A stretch of DNA of 64,000 nt from Flaveria trinervia (GCA_025506515.1 CM046453.1:34545851-34609850), one strand, 5' to 3'. Shown: positions 1 through 12,200, counted from the stretch's first letter. The notes: generated by a model from the sequence alone, not told the origin. A program made the numbers and translations.

Positions 1-1696
1 TAATTTGGCATTTCAGTTTGTAAATCTCATCATTTTTATCACTAAGCATAGACTCAAATTCAGCTTTGTTTTGGAAATTATTTGTTCTAGCTCAATGTTC
101 TTGTTGATTAAAGCTACATTGCTTCTCTAATAGATGCAAATGCTGCTATACATGTGTCAGAACATAATTTGGCTTTTGCCTCAGAGGATACCTGTGATAC
201 CTTTGGTGTAGAGGCATTAGAGGATGAAGTATCAGCAGAATCCAAAGCCATAAGAGCTAGATTTCCAAATGGACTGTCACCACCGTGTTGACCAACACCT
301 GAGAACAGTTGTTCATGACCAGACATGTCATCTGGTAAACTGCTCCAGTCAACAAATCCTGGGGTGAAGAAGCTGTGTTGTTGAGGTTGAGTTTGTTGAT
401 GAGATTGGGAAGGCTGTGGTTCAGGCAATGCTTATGGTTGTTGTGCAATTGGAGCTTGAACAGAATTTGGTTGAGGCACATAATAGCAGGGATAAGGATA
501 TGACATTTGACCCTGGGGAACAAAATATGCAGGAGATCTAGGGTGTGAATAAGACCAGAACAGCAGATTGTTGCCCACTGTTTTGTGGACTAGTACTAGG
601 AAAAGTCAAAGGGTGCAGAGAGTTAGATCCAGTTGATCTACACTCTCTTGCAAAGTGTCCTAGCCTTTGGCATTTGTGACACCTCAACTTACTCTTGTCA
701 AAACCAACTTGGTTTTGCCAGAGAGTCCAGGAAATTTCCTGCCAGTTCTCTTGTAGAACTTCTGAAATCTGATATTAATCAGTGCCATCTGGCTCAGAAT
801 ATCCATCTCTTCTAGATCATCATCAGCAATTCCTTTCAGATCATCCATGATGAAGCATAAATTGTCACTATTACTGCCAGAATGACTCTCAATACCAACA
901 AATGCATGATCAGAACTATTGAAGAGAAATCTATATGCTCATCATAATTGCTTTCAGATGCAGCATATTCTGACTCATGACCAACCTAGGCAGTATTGCC
1001 TAGTACAAAGTCATCAGTGAGCTTTCCTGATGAGGACAGTTCCTTCTGCTCTATCTCTCTTCAAATGTAAGCAGTTTACCATGAAGTTGGGTGAGAGATA
1101 GGCCTTCTAGATTTGCACTGGAGCGTAGGACAATAGTGTATGGTCCATCTCTCAGGCAGTGATCTGAGGAATCTGTTGTTCATCTGGCTATTGGTGTATT
1201 CCTGTTTCACCATTTTCAGCTCAGATATCAAGCAGGAAAAGCTCTCAAACTGTTGAGTCAGTGTCTCACCCTTTCTATGAGAGAATGTCTTATATTGTTG
1301 GGCAAGGATTCTTCTATTGTTTGCTAAGACCTCATCAGTGCCACCGAATTGTTCCTTCAGGGCATTCCAGAGATCATGAGCAGTTTCATGATGCATAAGC
1401 CTGAATAGATTTCATTAGGCAGTGCCATGGCCAGAATTCCATGGGCTTTAGCATCAATCTCAAATAGTTTCCGATCTTCATCAGAGTATTGTTCCTTCTT
1501 CTTCGGAACCATTTGATTGGTTTCCGGATTGTTCACCATAGGCTTATGTGGTCCATGTACCACAGATGTCCAACAACCTGAACTGTAACAGACAGGTGAT
1601 GAAGCATTCTTCGTTGCCATATGTTATACTCGATCCTAACCAGCATCGGAGGCTTGGTTGAGGAACGGTATTGTGAGGGTCATTAGAAGGAGTCGT
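1..1696 (-). pseudogene. gag: Element A gag, degenerate, 3' truncated by window edge
   Basis: Gag forms the retrotransposon particle and binds its RNA in the cytoplasm. Fragments at 1620-1357 and 1396-1076 match the capsid-like part of element G gag, including the shared motif HHETAHDLWNALKEQFGGTD. A CCHC knuckle (CHKCQRLGHFAREC) lies at 682-640. A proline/glutamine-rich stretch follows at 428-114, ending in the alanine-rich start of the coiled-coil region seen whole in G. The codon aligned with the G start ATG reads ACG here (1696-1694), so the start is lost. A frame change near 1380 splits the capsid part, and others follow. It is clearly non-functional. Confidence 0.85.
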
Positions 1697-1907
1697 CTCT
1701 CGGATTCAATCAAATTCGGTTAAGCTTAAAACAGATTTAGAACAAAAACGCAACAACCAATTGAACCAGAAGATCTCAAAATAAATGAACGAAAGCGGCA
1801 GAAATTCAATAATCTATAACCGTTCTTGCAAATGCGCTAATTCAATCAAACACAGATATCAATTAGCAGTTTCAATGATCAATTGTTAGATCGATCAATG
1901 ATTACCC

Positions 1908-1920
1908 TGCTCTGATACCA
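1908..1920 (-). other. Primer-binding site (initiator tRNA-Met), element A
   Basis: On the minus strand it reads TGGTATCAGAGCA, two bases inside the LTR edge. The first 12 bases are the standard plant initiator tRNA-Met primer site used to start minus-strand DNA synthesis. Confidence 0.92.
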
Positions 1921-1922
1921 CT

Positions 1923-2829
1923 TGTTAGGATCAGTGATCAAGTTTGATTGATTGAAGAGTATTACAGCGGAATTCAAACAATGAATTAGTCGATTCACAA
2001 GAACAAAACAATATTCAATGAAGAACAAAGACGGTTATAGAGAGAGAGAGAGAGAGAATATCTGCAAATATATTTCATTCAATATTCGCTTTCGTGCTAA
2101 CAGAATGTCACAATTATGATTAGGTCGACACCTCTTATATAAGAGATGTGACGTCTGCTGATGTCACTTGATAGTGACATCTAACAGATTTATTACAACT
2201 GAAACACAACTACTGAAGATGTCAACACAGCTGACATCTTCTTACAAAAAGTTCTAAGTGTTATCAGTTGTTATAACTAGTGAGAAATATAAAACTACTG
2301 AAACTACAACGACTGAAGAACAAGCTCTTCAGTCGTTTTACAAAACTACTGAAACTAAAAATATAAAACTACTAATATCACAACTACTGAAAAAGTACTC
2401 TTTAGCAGTTGTGACAAACTACTGAGGCTTCAGTACTTGATCTTCAGACTTTGACCTTCAGATGTTTCATCAGCTGATGACTTCAGTAGATATCATCAGC
2501 TGATGTCTTCAGTCTTTGTCTTCAGACTTTGTACATCAGTTGTTGATCTTCAGCACTTGTAAACTCTTCAGCTGTTGTACTTCAGTACTTTGGTCATTCA
2601 GCTTCAGCACTTGTATTCTTCAGCTGTTCAGCTTCAGTACTTGTGTTCTTCAGCTGTTGTACTTCAGCACTTTAGTTCTTCAGCTGTTGAAGTCTTCTGC
2701 ACTTGATCTTTAGCTATTGAAGTCTTCAGCACTTGTCAAACTGCTGATGAAGCTTTCAGCAGTTGTTGTGATACCATGTGGGACTTAGAGGTTTTCTGAT
2801 CTTGGCTCATTGGTTCTTTTGGTCCAACA
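1923..2829 (-). repeat. Element A 5' LTR (907 bp)
   Basis: The minus strand begins TGTTGGACCAAAAGAACC and ends TCCTAACA next to the PBS. A TATA box (TATATAA, 2142-2136) lies in a small dyad, with an ACGTCA bZIP-type site just upstream of it. The U3 part (about 2280-2760) is an irregular array of CAGCTGAAG and ACTACTGA words. It includes a hairpin with perfect 12-bp arms (2308-2319 and 2326-2337), which element G also has at 51845-51874. A GA microsatellite lies near 2040-2060. Short ORFs here are by-products of the array. Confidence 0.92.
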
Positions 2830-3508
2830 GAGTGTTAGCTCAACCGTGTGCGGGTTAGCTACCCCATGGATGCACACTGGGATTTAATCCATGTGATCAA
2901 GCATATGTATGGAGGTTCACACCCAATGAGGGGTTGTTTGCCTAACTGTGTGCGGGTTTAATACCCCATGAGGATGCACACAAGGGTTCAATCTTTGTGA
3001 TTGACTAGATGTATGGAGTCCTTGTCGCTTAACCCTAGATGAATTGCTTGGTGCTCTAGAGGGGGTTAAGCACATGACAGGACCTAGATGAAAACAAAAG
3101 ATAATAAAAGTACGAAATAAACGATGATGAAGATAATAAATATTATCTATGTGTACGTAGGATGTGTGATCACATTCTAAAACCTGTTATGATTGAATGA
3201 ATGAAAAGAATGGTTTTAAACAAAAGAAAAGTATATTTTATTATAAAATAGATCTCACTCAGCAATGCTGACCTTTTTATGCATTTTCTAGTTGGCAGGT
3301 GAGCATTGCTGAGGATGGCGCGAAGCAGCTACTTGGCTTTTTTATGGCATTCTTTTGTTAATGTTTTTGCATTGTAATGCGAACAAATGATGTTTTGAAA
3401 TGAACACTTGTATTAACTTGCAAAAGCATTTGTAATGATATGAAAAGTTATTTTTATGTTTCCTGCAATGTTTTATGAATGATTAATGTAAAGTATATGT
3501 TTTCTAAG
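2830..3508 (+). repeat. Inverted, truncated gypsy LTR fragment
   Basis: Positions 3240-3500 read on the plus strand match the minus strand of the element B LTR (about 7290-7070). So this is an LTR piece in the opposite orientation to B. It stops about 70 bp short of the LTR 3' edge and joins B pol at 3508/3509. The left half (2830-3100) contains two diverged copies of a segment with GTGTGCGGGTT and CCCCATG. It resembles the 115-bp duplicated part of the B LTR in layout but is too diverged for me to align firmly. No gene is visible. Confidence 0.75.
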
Positions 3509-5024
3509 GGCATCCGCCACCATGTTGGCTTTGCTCGGATGGTAATGGATCTCGCAATCATAATCCTTTATGAGCTCCAACCATCATCTTTGTCTCATGT
3601 TTAGATTCTTCTGCTCAAAGAAGTACTTCAGGCTCTTGTGGTCGGTGAATATGGTGCACTTCGTATCGTATAGGTAGTGCCTCCAAATCTTTAAGTCAAA
3701 GACCACGGCTGCTAGCTCCAAATCATGAGTAGGGCAATTAACCTCATGAACTCTTAACTGTCAGGATGCATAGGCTATAACTTTTTCCCTCTGCATTAAC
3801 ACACACCCCAACCCCGAGTAGGAAGCATCAAAATAAACCACCAGATCTTCACTTCCATCGGGTAATGACAGAACACGAGCTTGAGTCAACCTAGCTTTTA
3901 ACTCCTCAAATGCCTTCTCTTGAGCTTGACCGTATACAAAATTTACATCTTTCCGGGTCAACTTGGTTAGTGGAGAAGCGATCTTAGAGAAGTCTTGAAT
4001 GAATTTTCTGTAATAGCCCGTCAAACCCAAGAAACTACAAATCTCGAATGGCATCTTTGGAGGGTTCCATTGCATCACTGCCTCCACCTTTGTCGGGTCC
4101 ACCATAATCCCCTCGGGATTCACTACATGACCCAAGAACTGAACCTCGCGCAACCAGAATGCGGACTTGGAGAATTTAGCATACAACTTCTCCCTTCTTA
4201 ACATTTCCAACACCTCTCGTACGTGACCGGCATGCTCCCCCTCGTTCTTTGAATAAATCAAGATATTATCAATAAACACAATCATTGTTTTATCTAACAT
4301 CGGCCTAAACACTAAATTCATCAGATCCATAAAAGCAGTCGACGCATTGGTCAAACCAAATGACATAATGATGAACTCGTAGTGACCATAACGCGTGTGA
4401 AAAGCTGTTTTAGGAATATCCTGCTCTTTCACCTTTAGCTGATGATAGGCTGATTGAAGATCTATCCTTGAGAACCAACTGGCACCTTGAAGCTGATCAA
4501 ACAAATCGTCAATTCTCGGTAAGGGGTATCGGTTCTTATTGTCAGCTTATTCAGCTCACGCTAGTCAATACACATCCTCATGCTATCATCTTTCTTATTC
4601 ACAAACAGGACCAGAGCACCCCAAGGAGAGATACTCGGTCTAATATACCCCTTATCAAGCAGCTCTTGCAACGGCTCCATCAACTCTTTCATCTCAGTCG
4701 GAGCCAACAATACGGTGCCTTAGCAATAGGTTGGGCACCCAGTATCAAATCAATCTGAAACTCTATCTCGTGGTCTGGTGGCACTCCTGGTAAGTCTTCG
4801 GGAAACACATCTGGGAAGTCACACACAACCAGTACATCAGATAGTTGTGGTGTGGGTGTTTCTACATCCTTCACATAAGCCAAGTAGGCACTACATCCAC
4901 GCCTCATGCACTTTCCTGCCACCGCCATCGAAATCACTTTAGGAATCATCATGACTAGATCACCATAAACCGTTACTAAGCTCCCGTCAGGCGCTATCAG
5001 ACGAATCATCTTTTTGCGACACAT
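3509..5024 (-). pseudogene. pol: Element B reverse transcriptase and partial RNase H
   Basis: RT and RNase H copy genomic RNA into DNA. The part before RT (5024-4689) has the family motif FPDVFPEDLPG. The RT core follows at 4504-3761 with RIDLQSAYHQL, SFGLTNAS and FLGLTGYYRKFI. The catalytic box reads FIDNILIYS at about 4275-4250. The second aspartate of the usual FIDD is Asn (AAT at 4267-4265), which should abolish polymerase activity. RNase H begins at VVYFDAS; an in-frame TGA replaces an expected Arg codon near 3762-3758. Coding similarity continues through HPSKANMVADAL to 3509 and then stops abruptly. A frameshift lies near 4540. It is dead. Confidence 0.88.
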
Positions 5025-5045
5025 AATGTTCGCCTCGTAATCCGC

Positions 5046-5321
5046 CTACCAATCCATCCCCAATACTACATCAAACCCGCCTAAAGTTATCACGAATGGT
5101 CTAATAGGAAAGTTATGACCTTCTAATTCCACCTTACATCCTTCTATCATCTCAGAAATCCTGGTAGACTTACCTATCGTAGTTTCTACATCAAAAGGCG
5201 CATCTATATTCTTACTACTAACAGGCAATTTAGCATAGAAAGTAGCAGAAATGAAACTTTTACTAGCACCAAAATCGAATAACACAGAGGCTAAAGTTTG
5301 GTTTACTACCTGACACAACAT
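5046..5321 (-). pseudogene. pro: Element B aspartic protease
   Basis: This is the retroviral-type protease that matures Gag and Pol. The active-site stretch reads LFDFGASKSFIS, where gypsy proteases usually have D(S/T)GAS. The catalytic Asp is kept but the next residue is Phe, which should harm the enzyme. A later hydrophobic stretch ending GFDVVLGMDW is the usual C-terminal ILG-type motif. It lies between the zinc knuckles and RT, as expected for gypsy Pol. The link to the zinc-knuckle frame (5541-5263) needs a frame change. Confidence 0.82.
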
Positions 5322-5329
5322 CAGGGTCC

Positions 5330-6622
5330 ATCTTAGCCTCCTCCTGCATCATCGTAAATGCTTTGGCACTCGCCCTCGGTCCTTCACCTCCAGTTTTCTT
5401 CACCTCAGAACCCTCAGCCCTAGGCTTCTTCCAATCCCTGCTCATGTGGCCTTCCTCCCCACAAGAATAACACTTCCTCACACCGCAGTTCTTCGCCAAA
5501 TGTCCGGTTCTTACATAATGGAAACAGACATTGGTTCCCAATCAACATTCCCCGGTGTGTTCTCGTCCACACTTGACACACCTTCTCGACCCTGCACCAG
5601 ATATGACCACACGCTGATCATCCACCCGTGCACCCTTGTTACTTGGTGTGCCCTGCCATGCCCAAACCGCTTTTTGTTCCAATTCCAATCTACACCATTC
5701 TCCTTACTGCCTTCAACTACCACCACCATTTTTTCATCATACGACCTTCCCGCCAAATCAACTACCGACGTAAACGTGCTTGGTCGGCAACGATCATGTG
5801 CCTGCGAATATCCGTTGGCAAGCCCTGGATGTACCTCTTGATTTTTCATGACAGAGGGGTCACCTGATCAGGCACCCGCCATGCCATCTCATTAAACTTG
5901 GTGGTGTACTACTGATGTGTCATCGTCCCCGCCTCCAACTACAGGAACTCCCTCTCAACCTTATCCATCTCCCTATGAGGACAAAACTCCTCAATCACCA
6001 ACTTCTTCAGTTCAGACCATCTCATCCTTCTGATAGCCCGACTACCTTCAGCTTGGACAATATTGTCCCACCAGCATAAAGCTGAGTCCACGAAAGAGTG
6101 GGCACCTAACTTCACTTTCTGATCCTCCCAGAACTCGCTGATGTTCAAAACAACTTCCATTTCTCTCACCCATCGGTGAGCAGCAGTAGCAGTGTCGTTA
6201 CCATCAAAAGTAGGGGGCTTGCATCGTTGAAACGCCCCGTAGTTACAGCCTCGTGCCACTTCCGGCACAGGCTCTTCTTCTTCCTCTTCTTCTTTATCAT
6301 CAGACAAAACCGTCTCAGTCTCGGGTTGTCTTCTTTCACTTGTAGGTCTGCTTCTCTCCTTCCTTTCTCCTTCCCTCACAGCCTTGATAACTTTGGTCAC
6401 CATAGATGGTAAGATTGTTTGCATGACCTGATGCACCTCTTCGACAACAGCCTCCTTCATTGAGGCCCTTATGTTAGCACTCTTATCACCACCCTTTGAA
6501 TGAGGGGTCTCTAGTTCTTCATGAATCACCTTTTTAACTCTAGGCCTTCCTCTCGTGACTCGTGGTTCAGCAGCACGACCTCCACCACCTCGCGAAGCTT
6601 TAGATGATCTACCACCAGCCAT
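5330..6622 (-). pseudogene. gag: Element B gag, interrupted
   Basis: Structural Gag of the gypsy element. The ATG at 6622 opens a basic serine/arginine/glycine-rich N-terminus and an acidic linker with a run of seven Glu. The gag core follows (CKPPTFDGN, WWDNIV, ELKKLVIEEF). Two TAG stops at CAG-type positions come just after FCPHREMDKVEREFL (near 5939 and 5911). The C-terminal part continues in other frames. Two CCHC-like knuckles at 5535-5435 each lack a cysteine: CFHYVRTGHLAKNC has Tyr for the second Cys, and CYSCGEEGHMSRDW has Trp for the last. Length and order fit the family; it is non-functional. Confidence 0.85.
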
Positions 6623-6954
6623 CCTCTAACACACACACTGAAAGATTCAAACACCAACACGGTCATTCAAGAGAACATCTCAGTTCATGTCAAGTATAGT
6701 TAGTCCTTAATTATAATGGTCAGTTGTGATTAGCCACTTACTTTACTCTTCTTACCCCAAGCATTACCTATCCTGACTATATCAGTATCTAAATCTACCA
6801 GCAACACATAAACCACATAACATGCGCACGTAATGTCGGTTAATCATTAAGAAAATACCTTATGGCACGCAGCTACTCGGACTGGCATCCCTTCCCTTTC
6901 CATCCCATTTTCAGTTTAAGTTAGGTTTATTTTGAAAATTTACCCATTTCATTT

Positions 6955-6973
6955 AAACATGGCTCTGATACCA
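6955..6973 (-). other. Primer-binding site (initiator tRNA-Met), element B
   Basis: The minus strand reads TGGTATCAGAGCCATGTTT, about 19 bases that match the complement of plant initiator tRNA-Met as I know it. It starts three bases inside the LTR edge at 6977. Confidence 0.93.
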
Positions 6974-7216
6974 ACTTGTAAGGCCCCGTTCCCAGGACGC
7001 TTACAGCTGGCCAATCATTGCTCACAAAACATACAATTACATTTAACTATCATAAAAACATCGCAGTGGAACATTAAATCACTTTTTCATTTCATAAAAA
7101 CTGCTTTTGCAAGTTAATACAATCATTCATTACACATTTTCATTTGTTCGCATACTATGCAAAAACAGTAACAAAAGAATGCCATCCAAAATGACAAGTA
7201 GTTGCTCCGCACCATC

Positions 7217-7272
7217 CTCAGCAATGCTTACCTGCTAACTGGAAAAATGCATAAAAAGTCAGCATTGCTGAG
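7217..7272. repeat. Conserved 12-bp inverted repeat in gypsy LTR
   Basis: CTCAGCAATGCT (7217-7228) and AGCATTGCTGAG (7261-7272) are perfect inverted repeats 32 bp apart. The same pair is perfect in the inverted LTR fragment (3258-3269 and 3302-3313), although the flanks have diverged. Confidence 0.85.
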
Positions 7273-7450
7273 TGAGTTATAGCTTTATAATAAAACATAC
7301 TTTACTTTTGCTAAAACCATACTTTACTTTCGCATGTGAACACACATCATACGTACACATAGATAATATCATTATTATCCTCTTTACTGTTCATCACTTT
7401 CTTTCATTATCTCTTTATCTCTTTCCGGATCAGTGTCATCAGATATACCC

Positions 7451-7655
7451 CAAATGTATGCACAAAGCGGGTACTGGGCCGAAGATCATAAATGACTTCC
7501 ATAACACACATAGCCTGGCACTAGCACTGGGGCAAGCGACAAAGATCCCAACTGTATACTACACCCAAACGTATGCACAAAGCGGGTACTGGGCTGAAGA
7601 TCATAAATGACTTCCATAACACACATAGCCGGGCACTAGCACCAGGGTGAGTAAT
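7451..7655. repeat. 115-bp tandem duplication in element B LTR
   Basis: A segment starting with a GTATGCACAAAGCGGG core at about 7455 is repeated 115 bp downstream at about 7570. Similarity continues through the GGCACTAGCAC block near 7650. Confidence 0.85.
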
Positions 7656-8280
7656 CACTATAAACCATGTACTATATCACTGGTCAGTCACAAAGACTGG
7701 ACCCCTGCTATCCTTAAGGGTTAGCTAAACCACACATAGTTGAGCTTATGACATTTTAGAGTTATGCACCTCTTTACATATTGCTTGCAACCTTTCAATA
7801 CTTTTTCTTTCATAAATGCATGCATTCTATCATTATGTTCCTCTTTCATTATCTTTCACTTTACATTACATAATACTTTATCATTTCCTTCACAACTATA
7901 ACATGTAAACCCACGGGAAAGATAAACATACATAATAGGAACATAAACATAAACTATAAACATCATCATACAGGGCATCGTACATACATCATACATACCA
8001 TTATGCATAAGCATCAATCACTCATCATACATGCCCATCATAACATCTATGACCTCAAAAGTCAGCTTACATGAACCCCCAGGAACATCCCAAGTCAAAC
8101 CCTAAATTTCAGTTTTCTCTAGAAGTTCAAAAACTATTCTAAGTGTCATCCGCATTTGCCTTTTTGTTCATCTGCACTTGTTTTAGTTCATCTGCATTTC
8201 CTCCGTACTCATCCGCATTTCCTCAGTACTCATCCAAATTTCCTCAGTACTCATCCACATATCTCTTACTATTGGCTAAT

Positions 8281-8525
8281 GCTCATCCGCATTAACTATT
8301 CATCCGCATTTCTCTAGTACTCGTCAGCATTGACTTACTTAGTGATCAATGCACATCCGCATTAACTGTTCATCCGCACTAGTACTCATCTGCATTGAAT
8401 TTCTTAGTGATCAATGCTCATCTGCATTAACTATTCATCCGCATTTCTTCAATACTCATCCACATTGACTTACTTAGTGAACAATGCTCATCCGCTTTAA
8501 CTGTTCATCCGCATTTCTTTTGAAC
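8281..8525. repeat. About 65-71-bp tandem repeats rich in CATCCGCATT
   Basis: Four imperfect units start near 8281, 8351, 8416 and 8487, each with GC(T/A)CATC(C/T)GC, CATTAACT and TTCATCCGCA. Shorter CATCCGCATTTCCTC units precede them from about 8145. Confidence 0.8.
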
Positions 8526-9204
8526 ACTTGGGTAGATTCGAAAACTTAAACATCTGAGCCCTAAACATCAGATTTCAGTTTCCAAACACCATCTATTATG
8601 TTATAAGCTTAAATCTTACCTTCTAAGCCTTAGAAACATAACATAACATCATCAAGCATGAACATAGCCCAACATCACATCATAATCACAGCATACACAC
8701 ATCATTCTAGGGTATAAAACCCAGTTTTATAAAAACATATTCATGCATTTCCAGCCCCAAAATAAGTTAAAAACCAGTAAAAGAGGGGTTCTAGAACTCA
8801 CCTTAGCAGCTCTTGAGTATGGCTTCTTCCAAACTCGTTTGCAATTGAGTTCAACAGCCTAGAAACCCACTAAAAACACACATAACCGAACACACAAACA
8901 CACATAAGCATACAACCAAGGCAAGGCAGTTAAGAACACCAAATACCATGAATTTTAACTTGAATTCAAATCTTTCTTCTTGTTCTTCTTCAAAACCTGA
9001 AAACTCTGCACTGTCTCTCTCTAAAATCCATAGCAGAAAGGTGATGTGCAAGAGTGGGCGGCCATCACCTTTATTCACTAACTTTTCAAAGGTTTTATCC
9101 TTTTTGGTCACTTTTAACACCTAGACTTGGGTTATATTTCTTTTCCTTCTTTTCCTTACTTTATTCTTTATTTCTTTTTCTTAAAAAAATAACCAGGCGT
9201 TACA

Positions 9205-12200
9205 AGAGCATGGTCTAGTGTTCCTCTGGGCAGATTAAGAAATTGATACTGTGAGGGAACATGAAGATCTATAAACATAAGTCAGTTTGACAGAGTCTTC
9301 CTCACAAGAGATGTCACTCAGGGTTGTGCAATTGGTGAGCTTTGTCTTGATTGCCTTGAACTCCTTTAAGGAGAGATGTTTGGAAGGCTGAAGGGATGGT
9401 TTGGAAGGTTGTTAGGTAGGTTGTGGTGTAGTGGTTCTGGAGAGTGTTTTGGGTTGGAGGATGGGTAGTTTAGGTGGTTGAGGTGAGGAAGTAGGTATGG
9501 ATAGTGGTGTAGGTTCAGGTGTGTAGGGTTGTTTTGATGGTGAATGAAGAGGGAATTGGTTCAGGTTGGGGTTGAGTGGTTGGCTTGAAGATCATCCCCT
9601 ATAACCTTCTATACATCTCTTTCCTTTTTCCCATATGAATGTCAGCTTTGATGTTGCTGACAATTCGTTGAAGTGTCTTTTCAGACATAGGTCCCACCTG
9701 CCTACTAGAGAAGTCATGAGCCCGGAGATAGTCTTTCATCCATGCTTTCTCACCTATCTTTTTGGTCGTAGTGACCCCAGCTTCTTCTTCTTTATTCTTC
9801 TTCTCCCTAACTTCTCTCTTGCAGCTTTCTTTCTTCTTTATTTCTCCAGTTGATCCTGCTCTTTGTTGAAGAGCCATAGGATCGTATCATCATCATGTGG
9901 AGATAGTTCTTGAGGAGAGAAACCTCTAGAGCTTAAGAAAGATATCCTTTCCCTCTAGAGCTGCAGATCAACTTCCTCTTTTCTCTGTCTCTTTCCTCCT
10001 CTAATGTCAACCGTGTTGCTTCCTCCTTTTGTTTAGTCTGCAGCCTGGTAGCACGAGTATGTATTCATTGCCAGCTCCAAGCTTGATGAGCCTGTCAATA
10101 ATGTCTACCCTCTTTTGTTGTTGACTTCTTCCTGGTTAGCTGTAGCTGCTTTGGAACTGGCAGCTAACAATTTCCAGTTTGAAGTCTACCTTTTCTTTTA
10201 AGCTTTTAATCCTCTCCTCCTCCTGAAGCTCTTCCGAAGTCATTTTCTTCTTTCCTTTGTCACCTTTGTAAGTGCTTGACTTTGGTGGTTCTTGGATGGA
10301 GGGTTCAGATTGAGATAGAGGTAGTGAAGGTGTCTAAGCTAGGGGTTGGTTGAGAAAGTCCTCACTATTCACCTCAGATGCCAGCCCTAGAATTGCATCT
10401 GTGATGATTAGATCCTCGAACAAGGAGAACAATCCTTCCGTAGCTTCCATTTCAGCTTCAAAAGACTCGGCTTGTTCTTCCAAGGCTTTAACTTTAGCTT
10501 TAGAAGTTTGAGGAAGTGAAGTATCTATCCCAATTGTTTTGGTTGCTGGGCCATCAGTCCTCATTTCCCCTTCAAATTGAATTTCAGGTTCCATTTGGAC
10601 CTTAGGTTGACCAACTTCTTCCACAGTGGTAGAAGGTGCACTTAACCTCTGAAGTTCTTTAGCTCCAAAGTACATCATAGCCACATCAAGGCTAGGCTAA
10701 TCTAGAAAAGATCTCAATAGAAACTTGGAAAAGAGCCTATAGAGATCTCTGAGCATCATTGGGTCTATTTTCAATACAACTTGGGATGGCTTAGGAAAGA
10801 TAGTTGCAATAGGAGCCAAATATCTGGAAGTTGAAGTTTGGCTTAGTGGTTCCTCAGTGTTTGTCTCTGAACACTCTCCCCCTTTTTGGTAGCATTATCT
10901 TGTGAGCTAGATGAGCTAGAGGAAGAGGTCAAGGAGATCTGAATGGGTACATGCCTAAGAGATCTCTCAATCTGTTTCTCAGCTAGTTGAGCCTTGAGAC
11001 TTTCAATCTCAAGTTGCTGAGTGGCGGACCTATCCTCTAAAGTCCTAACCTTGGATTCGAGGTTTGAGACTTAGAAAGTAGGTCTTGAATGGTGAATTGT
11101 AGTCTTCCCTCTTTTGAAGAATCATAGGGAGATGAGGTAACAACCTGGTATGTTCATCCTCACCACCAAATGTGGTTTCTTGGCACCCTGGTTTCCCTTG
11201 CTTAATAATGTCTCTTTCAGAGTCACCAAAAGGCATGGTTGCCACAGATTCAGTCTCAGAAATATTACCACTATCCGGAAGGTCCATTGAGGCACCTTCT
11301 GTAGTGGCAATTGAATCTACATGAGTCCCCTCCACATCAGTGGGACTCACCTCAGTTGTGGCTTGTTGATAGGGACTAGAGGTAAGAGGTCTCTCTAGGA
11401 TCTGTTGATCTTTGAAAGAGTGTTGTAGATCAACTTCATTTCCATGAAGGGACGTAATCTATTTATCGGTTTTGAAAAAAAGGTCGGTGAAAGCTAGAGA
11501 GGTTAAACCTAATGGCCCGGGACCCTGATCAATGTCTAAAGGCATTGAGCCTGTAGTGGGGCTGTCCCTTTGTGGTTTCTCAGAGGAGTATAGATACTCA
11601 CCCTAAGGGTTTTCAGCTTGGGTGTCGGGCTCATGGGTTTGAGACTGAAGAGACTCAAAACCTATATTGAGGTCAATTATAAAGGATGGTGAGACCTCAG
11701 ACTGAGTGGAGCCTATTGTTCCACTCTAGTCTTTTTGGATTGCATAGGAGGAGCTTGTCCAATCAGAGAAGATTGAACAAGGGTTCATTTGGGGCGTCTT
11801 TAACATGTGATGGTGATGGGGTGAGAAGGTAGATTTGGCAATGTGGGGCAGTTGCTGGTGTGGGTTCATCACCTATGGGGTTAACAGGGATGTCACGAGG
11901 AGCTATTTGCTCAGTCATAGCTGGAAGCAGAGTACCATATCTTCCGGTGAAATTACTGGACACTTTCTTCAAAGTCTTGAAGATGGTTGGCCTCATTTGA
12001 GGGACAGTCAGAGCAGCTGCACAGACAAGCGGACTCTGGTCCAACTCACAGTTGATTATATGCTGAAGAACCTGGGATACATGAAAAATGTTTCCCGTTG
12101 TAGGTTTCCCATAAGATTGGTCAGCACAAATCTGGAATAGTTAAATCGAAGGCTTTTCACCATTTCATGAGCTAGGCACCCTAGTTCGTATGGGATTTGA

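Larger units (their letters stand above)
1..2829 (-). mobile_element. Element A: Sirevirus family 1 copy, 5' part
   Basis: This is the 5' end of a Ty1/copia Sirevirus-type element on the minus strand. Read from high to low coordinates it has a 5' LTR, an initiator-Met PBS and gag, then leaves the window inside gag. LTR and gag closely match plus-strand element G (51293 onward), so A, F and G are one family. Its outer edge at 2829 abuts an inverted gypsy LTR fragment. The TSD cannot be checked because the other end is outside the window. Confidence 0.9.
3509..9204 (-). mobile_element. Element B: Ty3/gypsy retrotransposon, 3' truncated
   Basis: A minus-strand gypsy element with a 2228-bp 5' LTR, PBS, gag, protease, RT and part of RNase H. 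Integrase, PPT and the 3' LTR in normal orientation are missing. The PR-RT-RH order without integrase between PR and RT marks Ty3/gypsy, and the very long LTR suggests a Tekay/Del-like chromovirus (inference; no chromodomain region remains). It is inserted in ORF3 of element C: C sequence runs right up to 9205. Confidence 0.88.
6977..9204 (-). repeat. Element B 5' LTR (2228 bp)
   Basis: The minus strand starts TGTAACGCCTGG at 9204 and ends GGCCTTACA at 6977 beside the PBS. It holds two tandem arrays and a conserved hairpin (listed separately). A stretch at 7870-8060 is rich in CATCATACATAC-type simple sequence. The possible ORF at 8851-9120 has no recognisable domain; I treat it as chance. 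Confidence 0.92.

Noticed and set aside
2516..2713. Ser/Cys/Phe-rich ORF that looks like a membrane protein
   Set aside because: It is a reading of the CTTCAGC(T/A)-type array in the element A LTR; the same false ORFs appear on the opposite strand in G (51442-51654) and in F (49344-49758).
5446..5867. Plus-strand ORFs opposite the gypsy gag/zinc-knuckle region
   Set aside because: They are antisense shadows of a clear minus-strand gag; no motif of their own.
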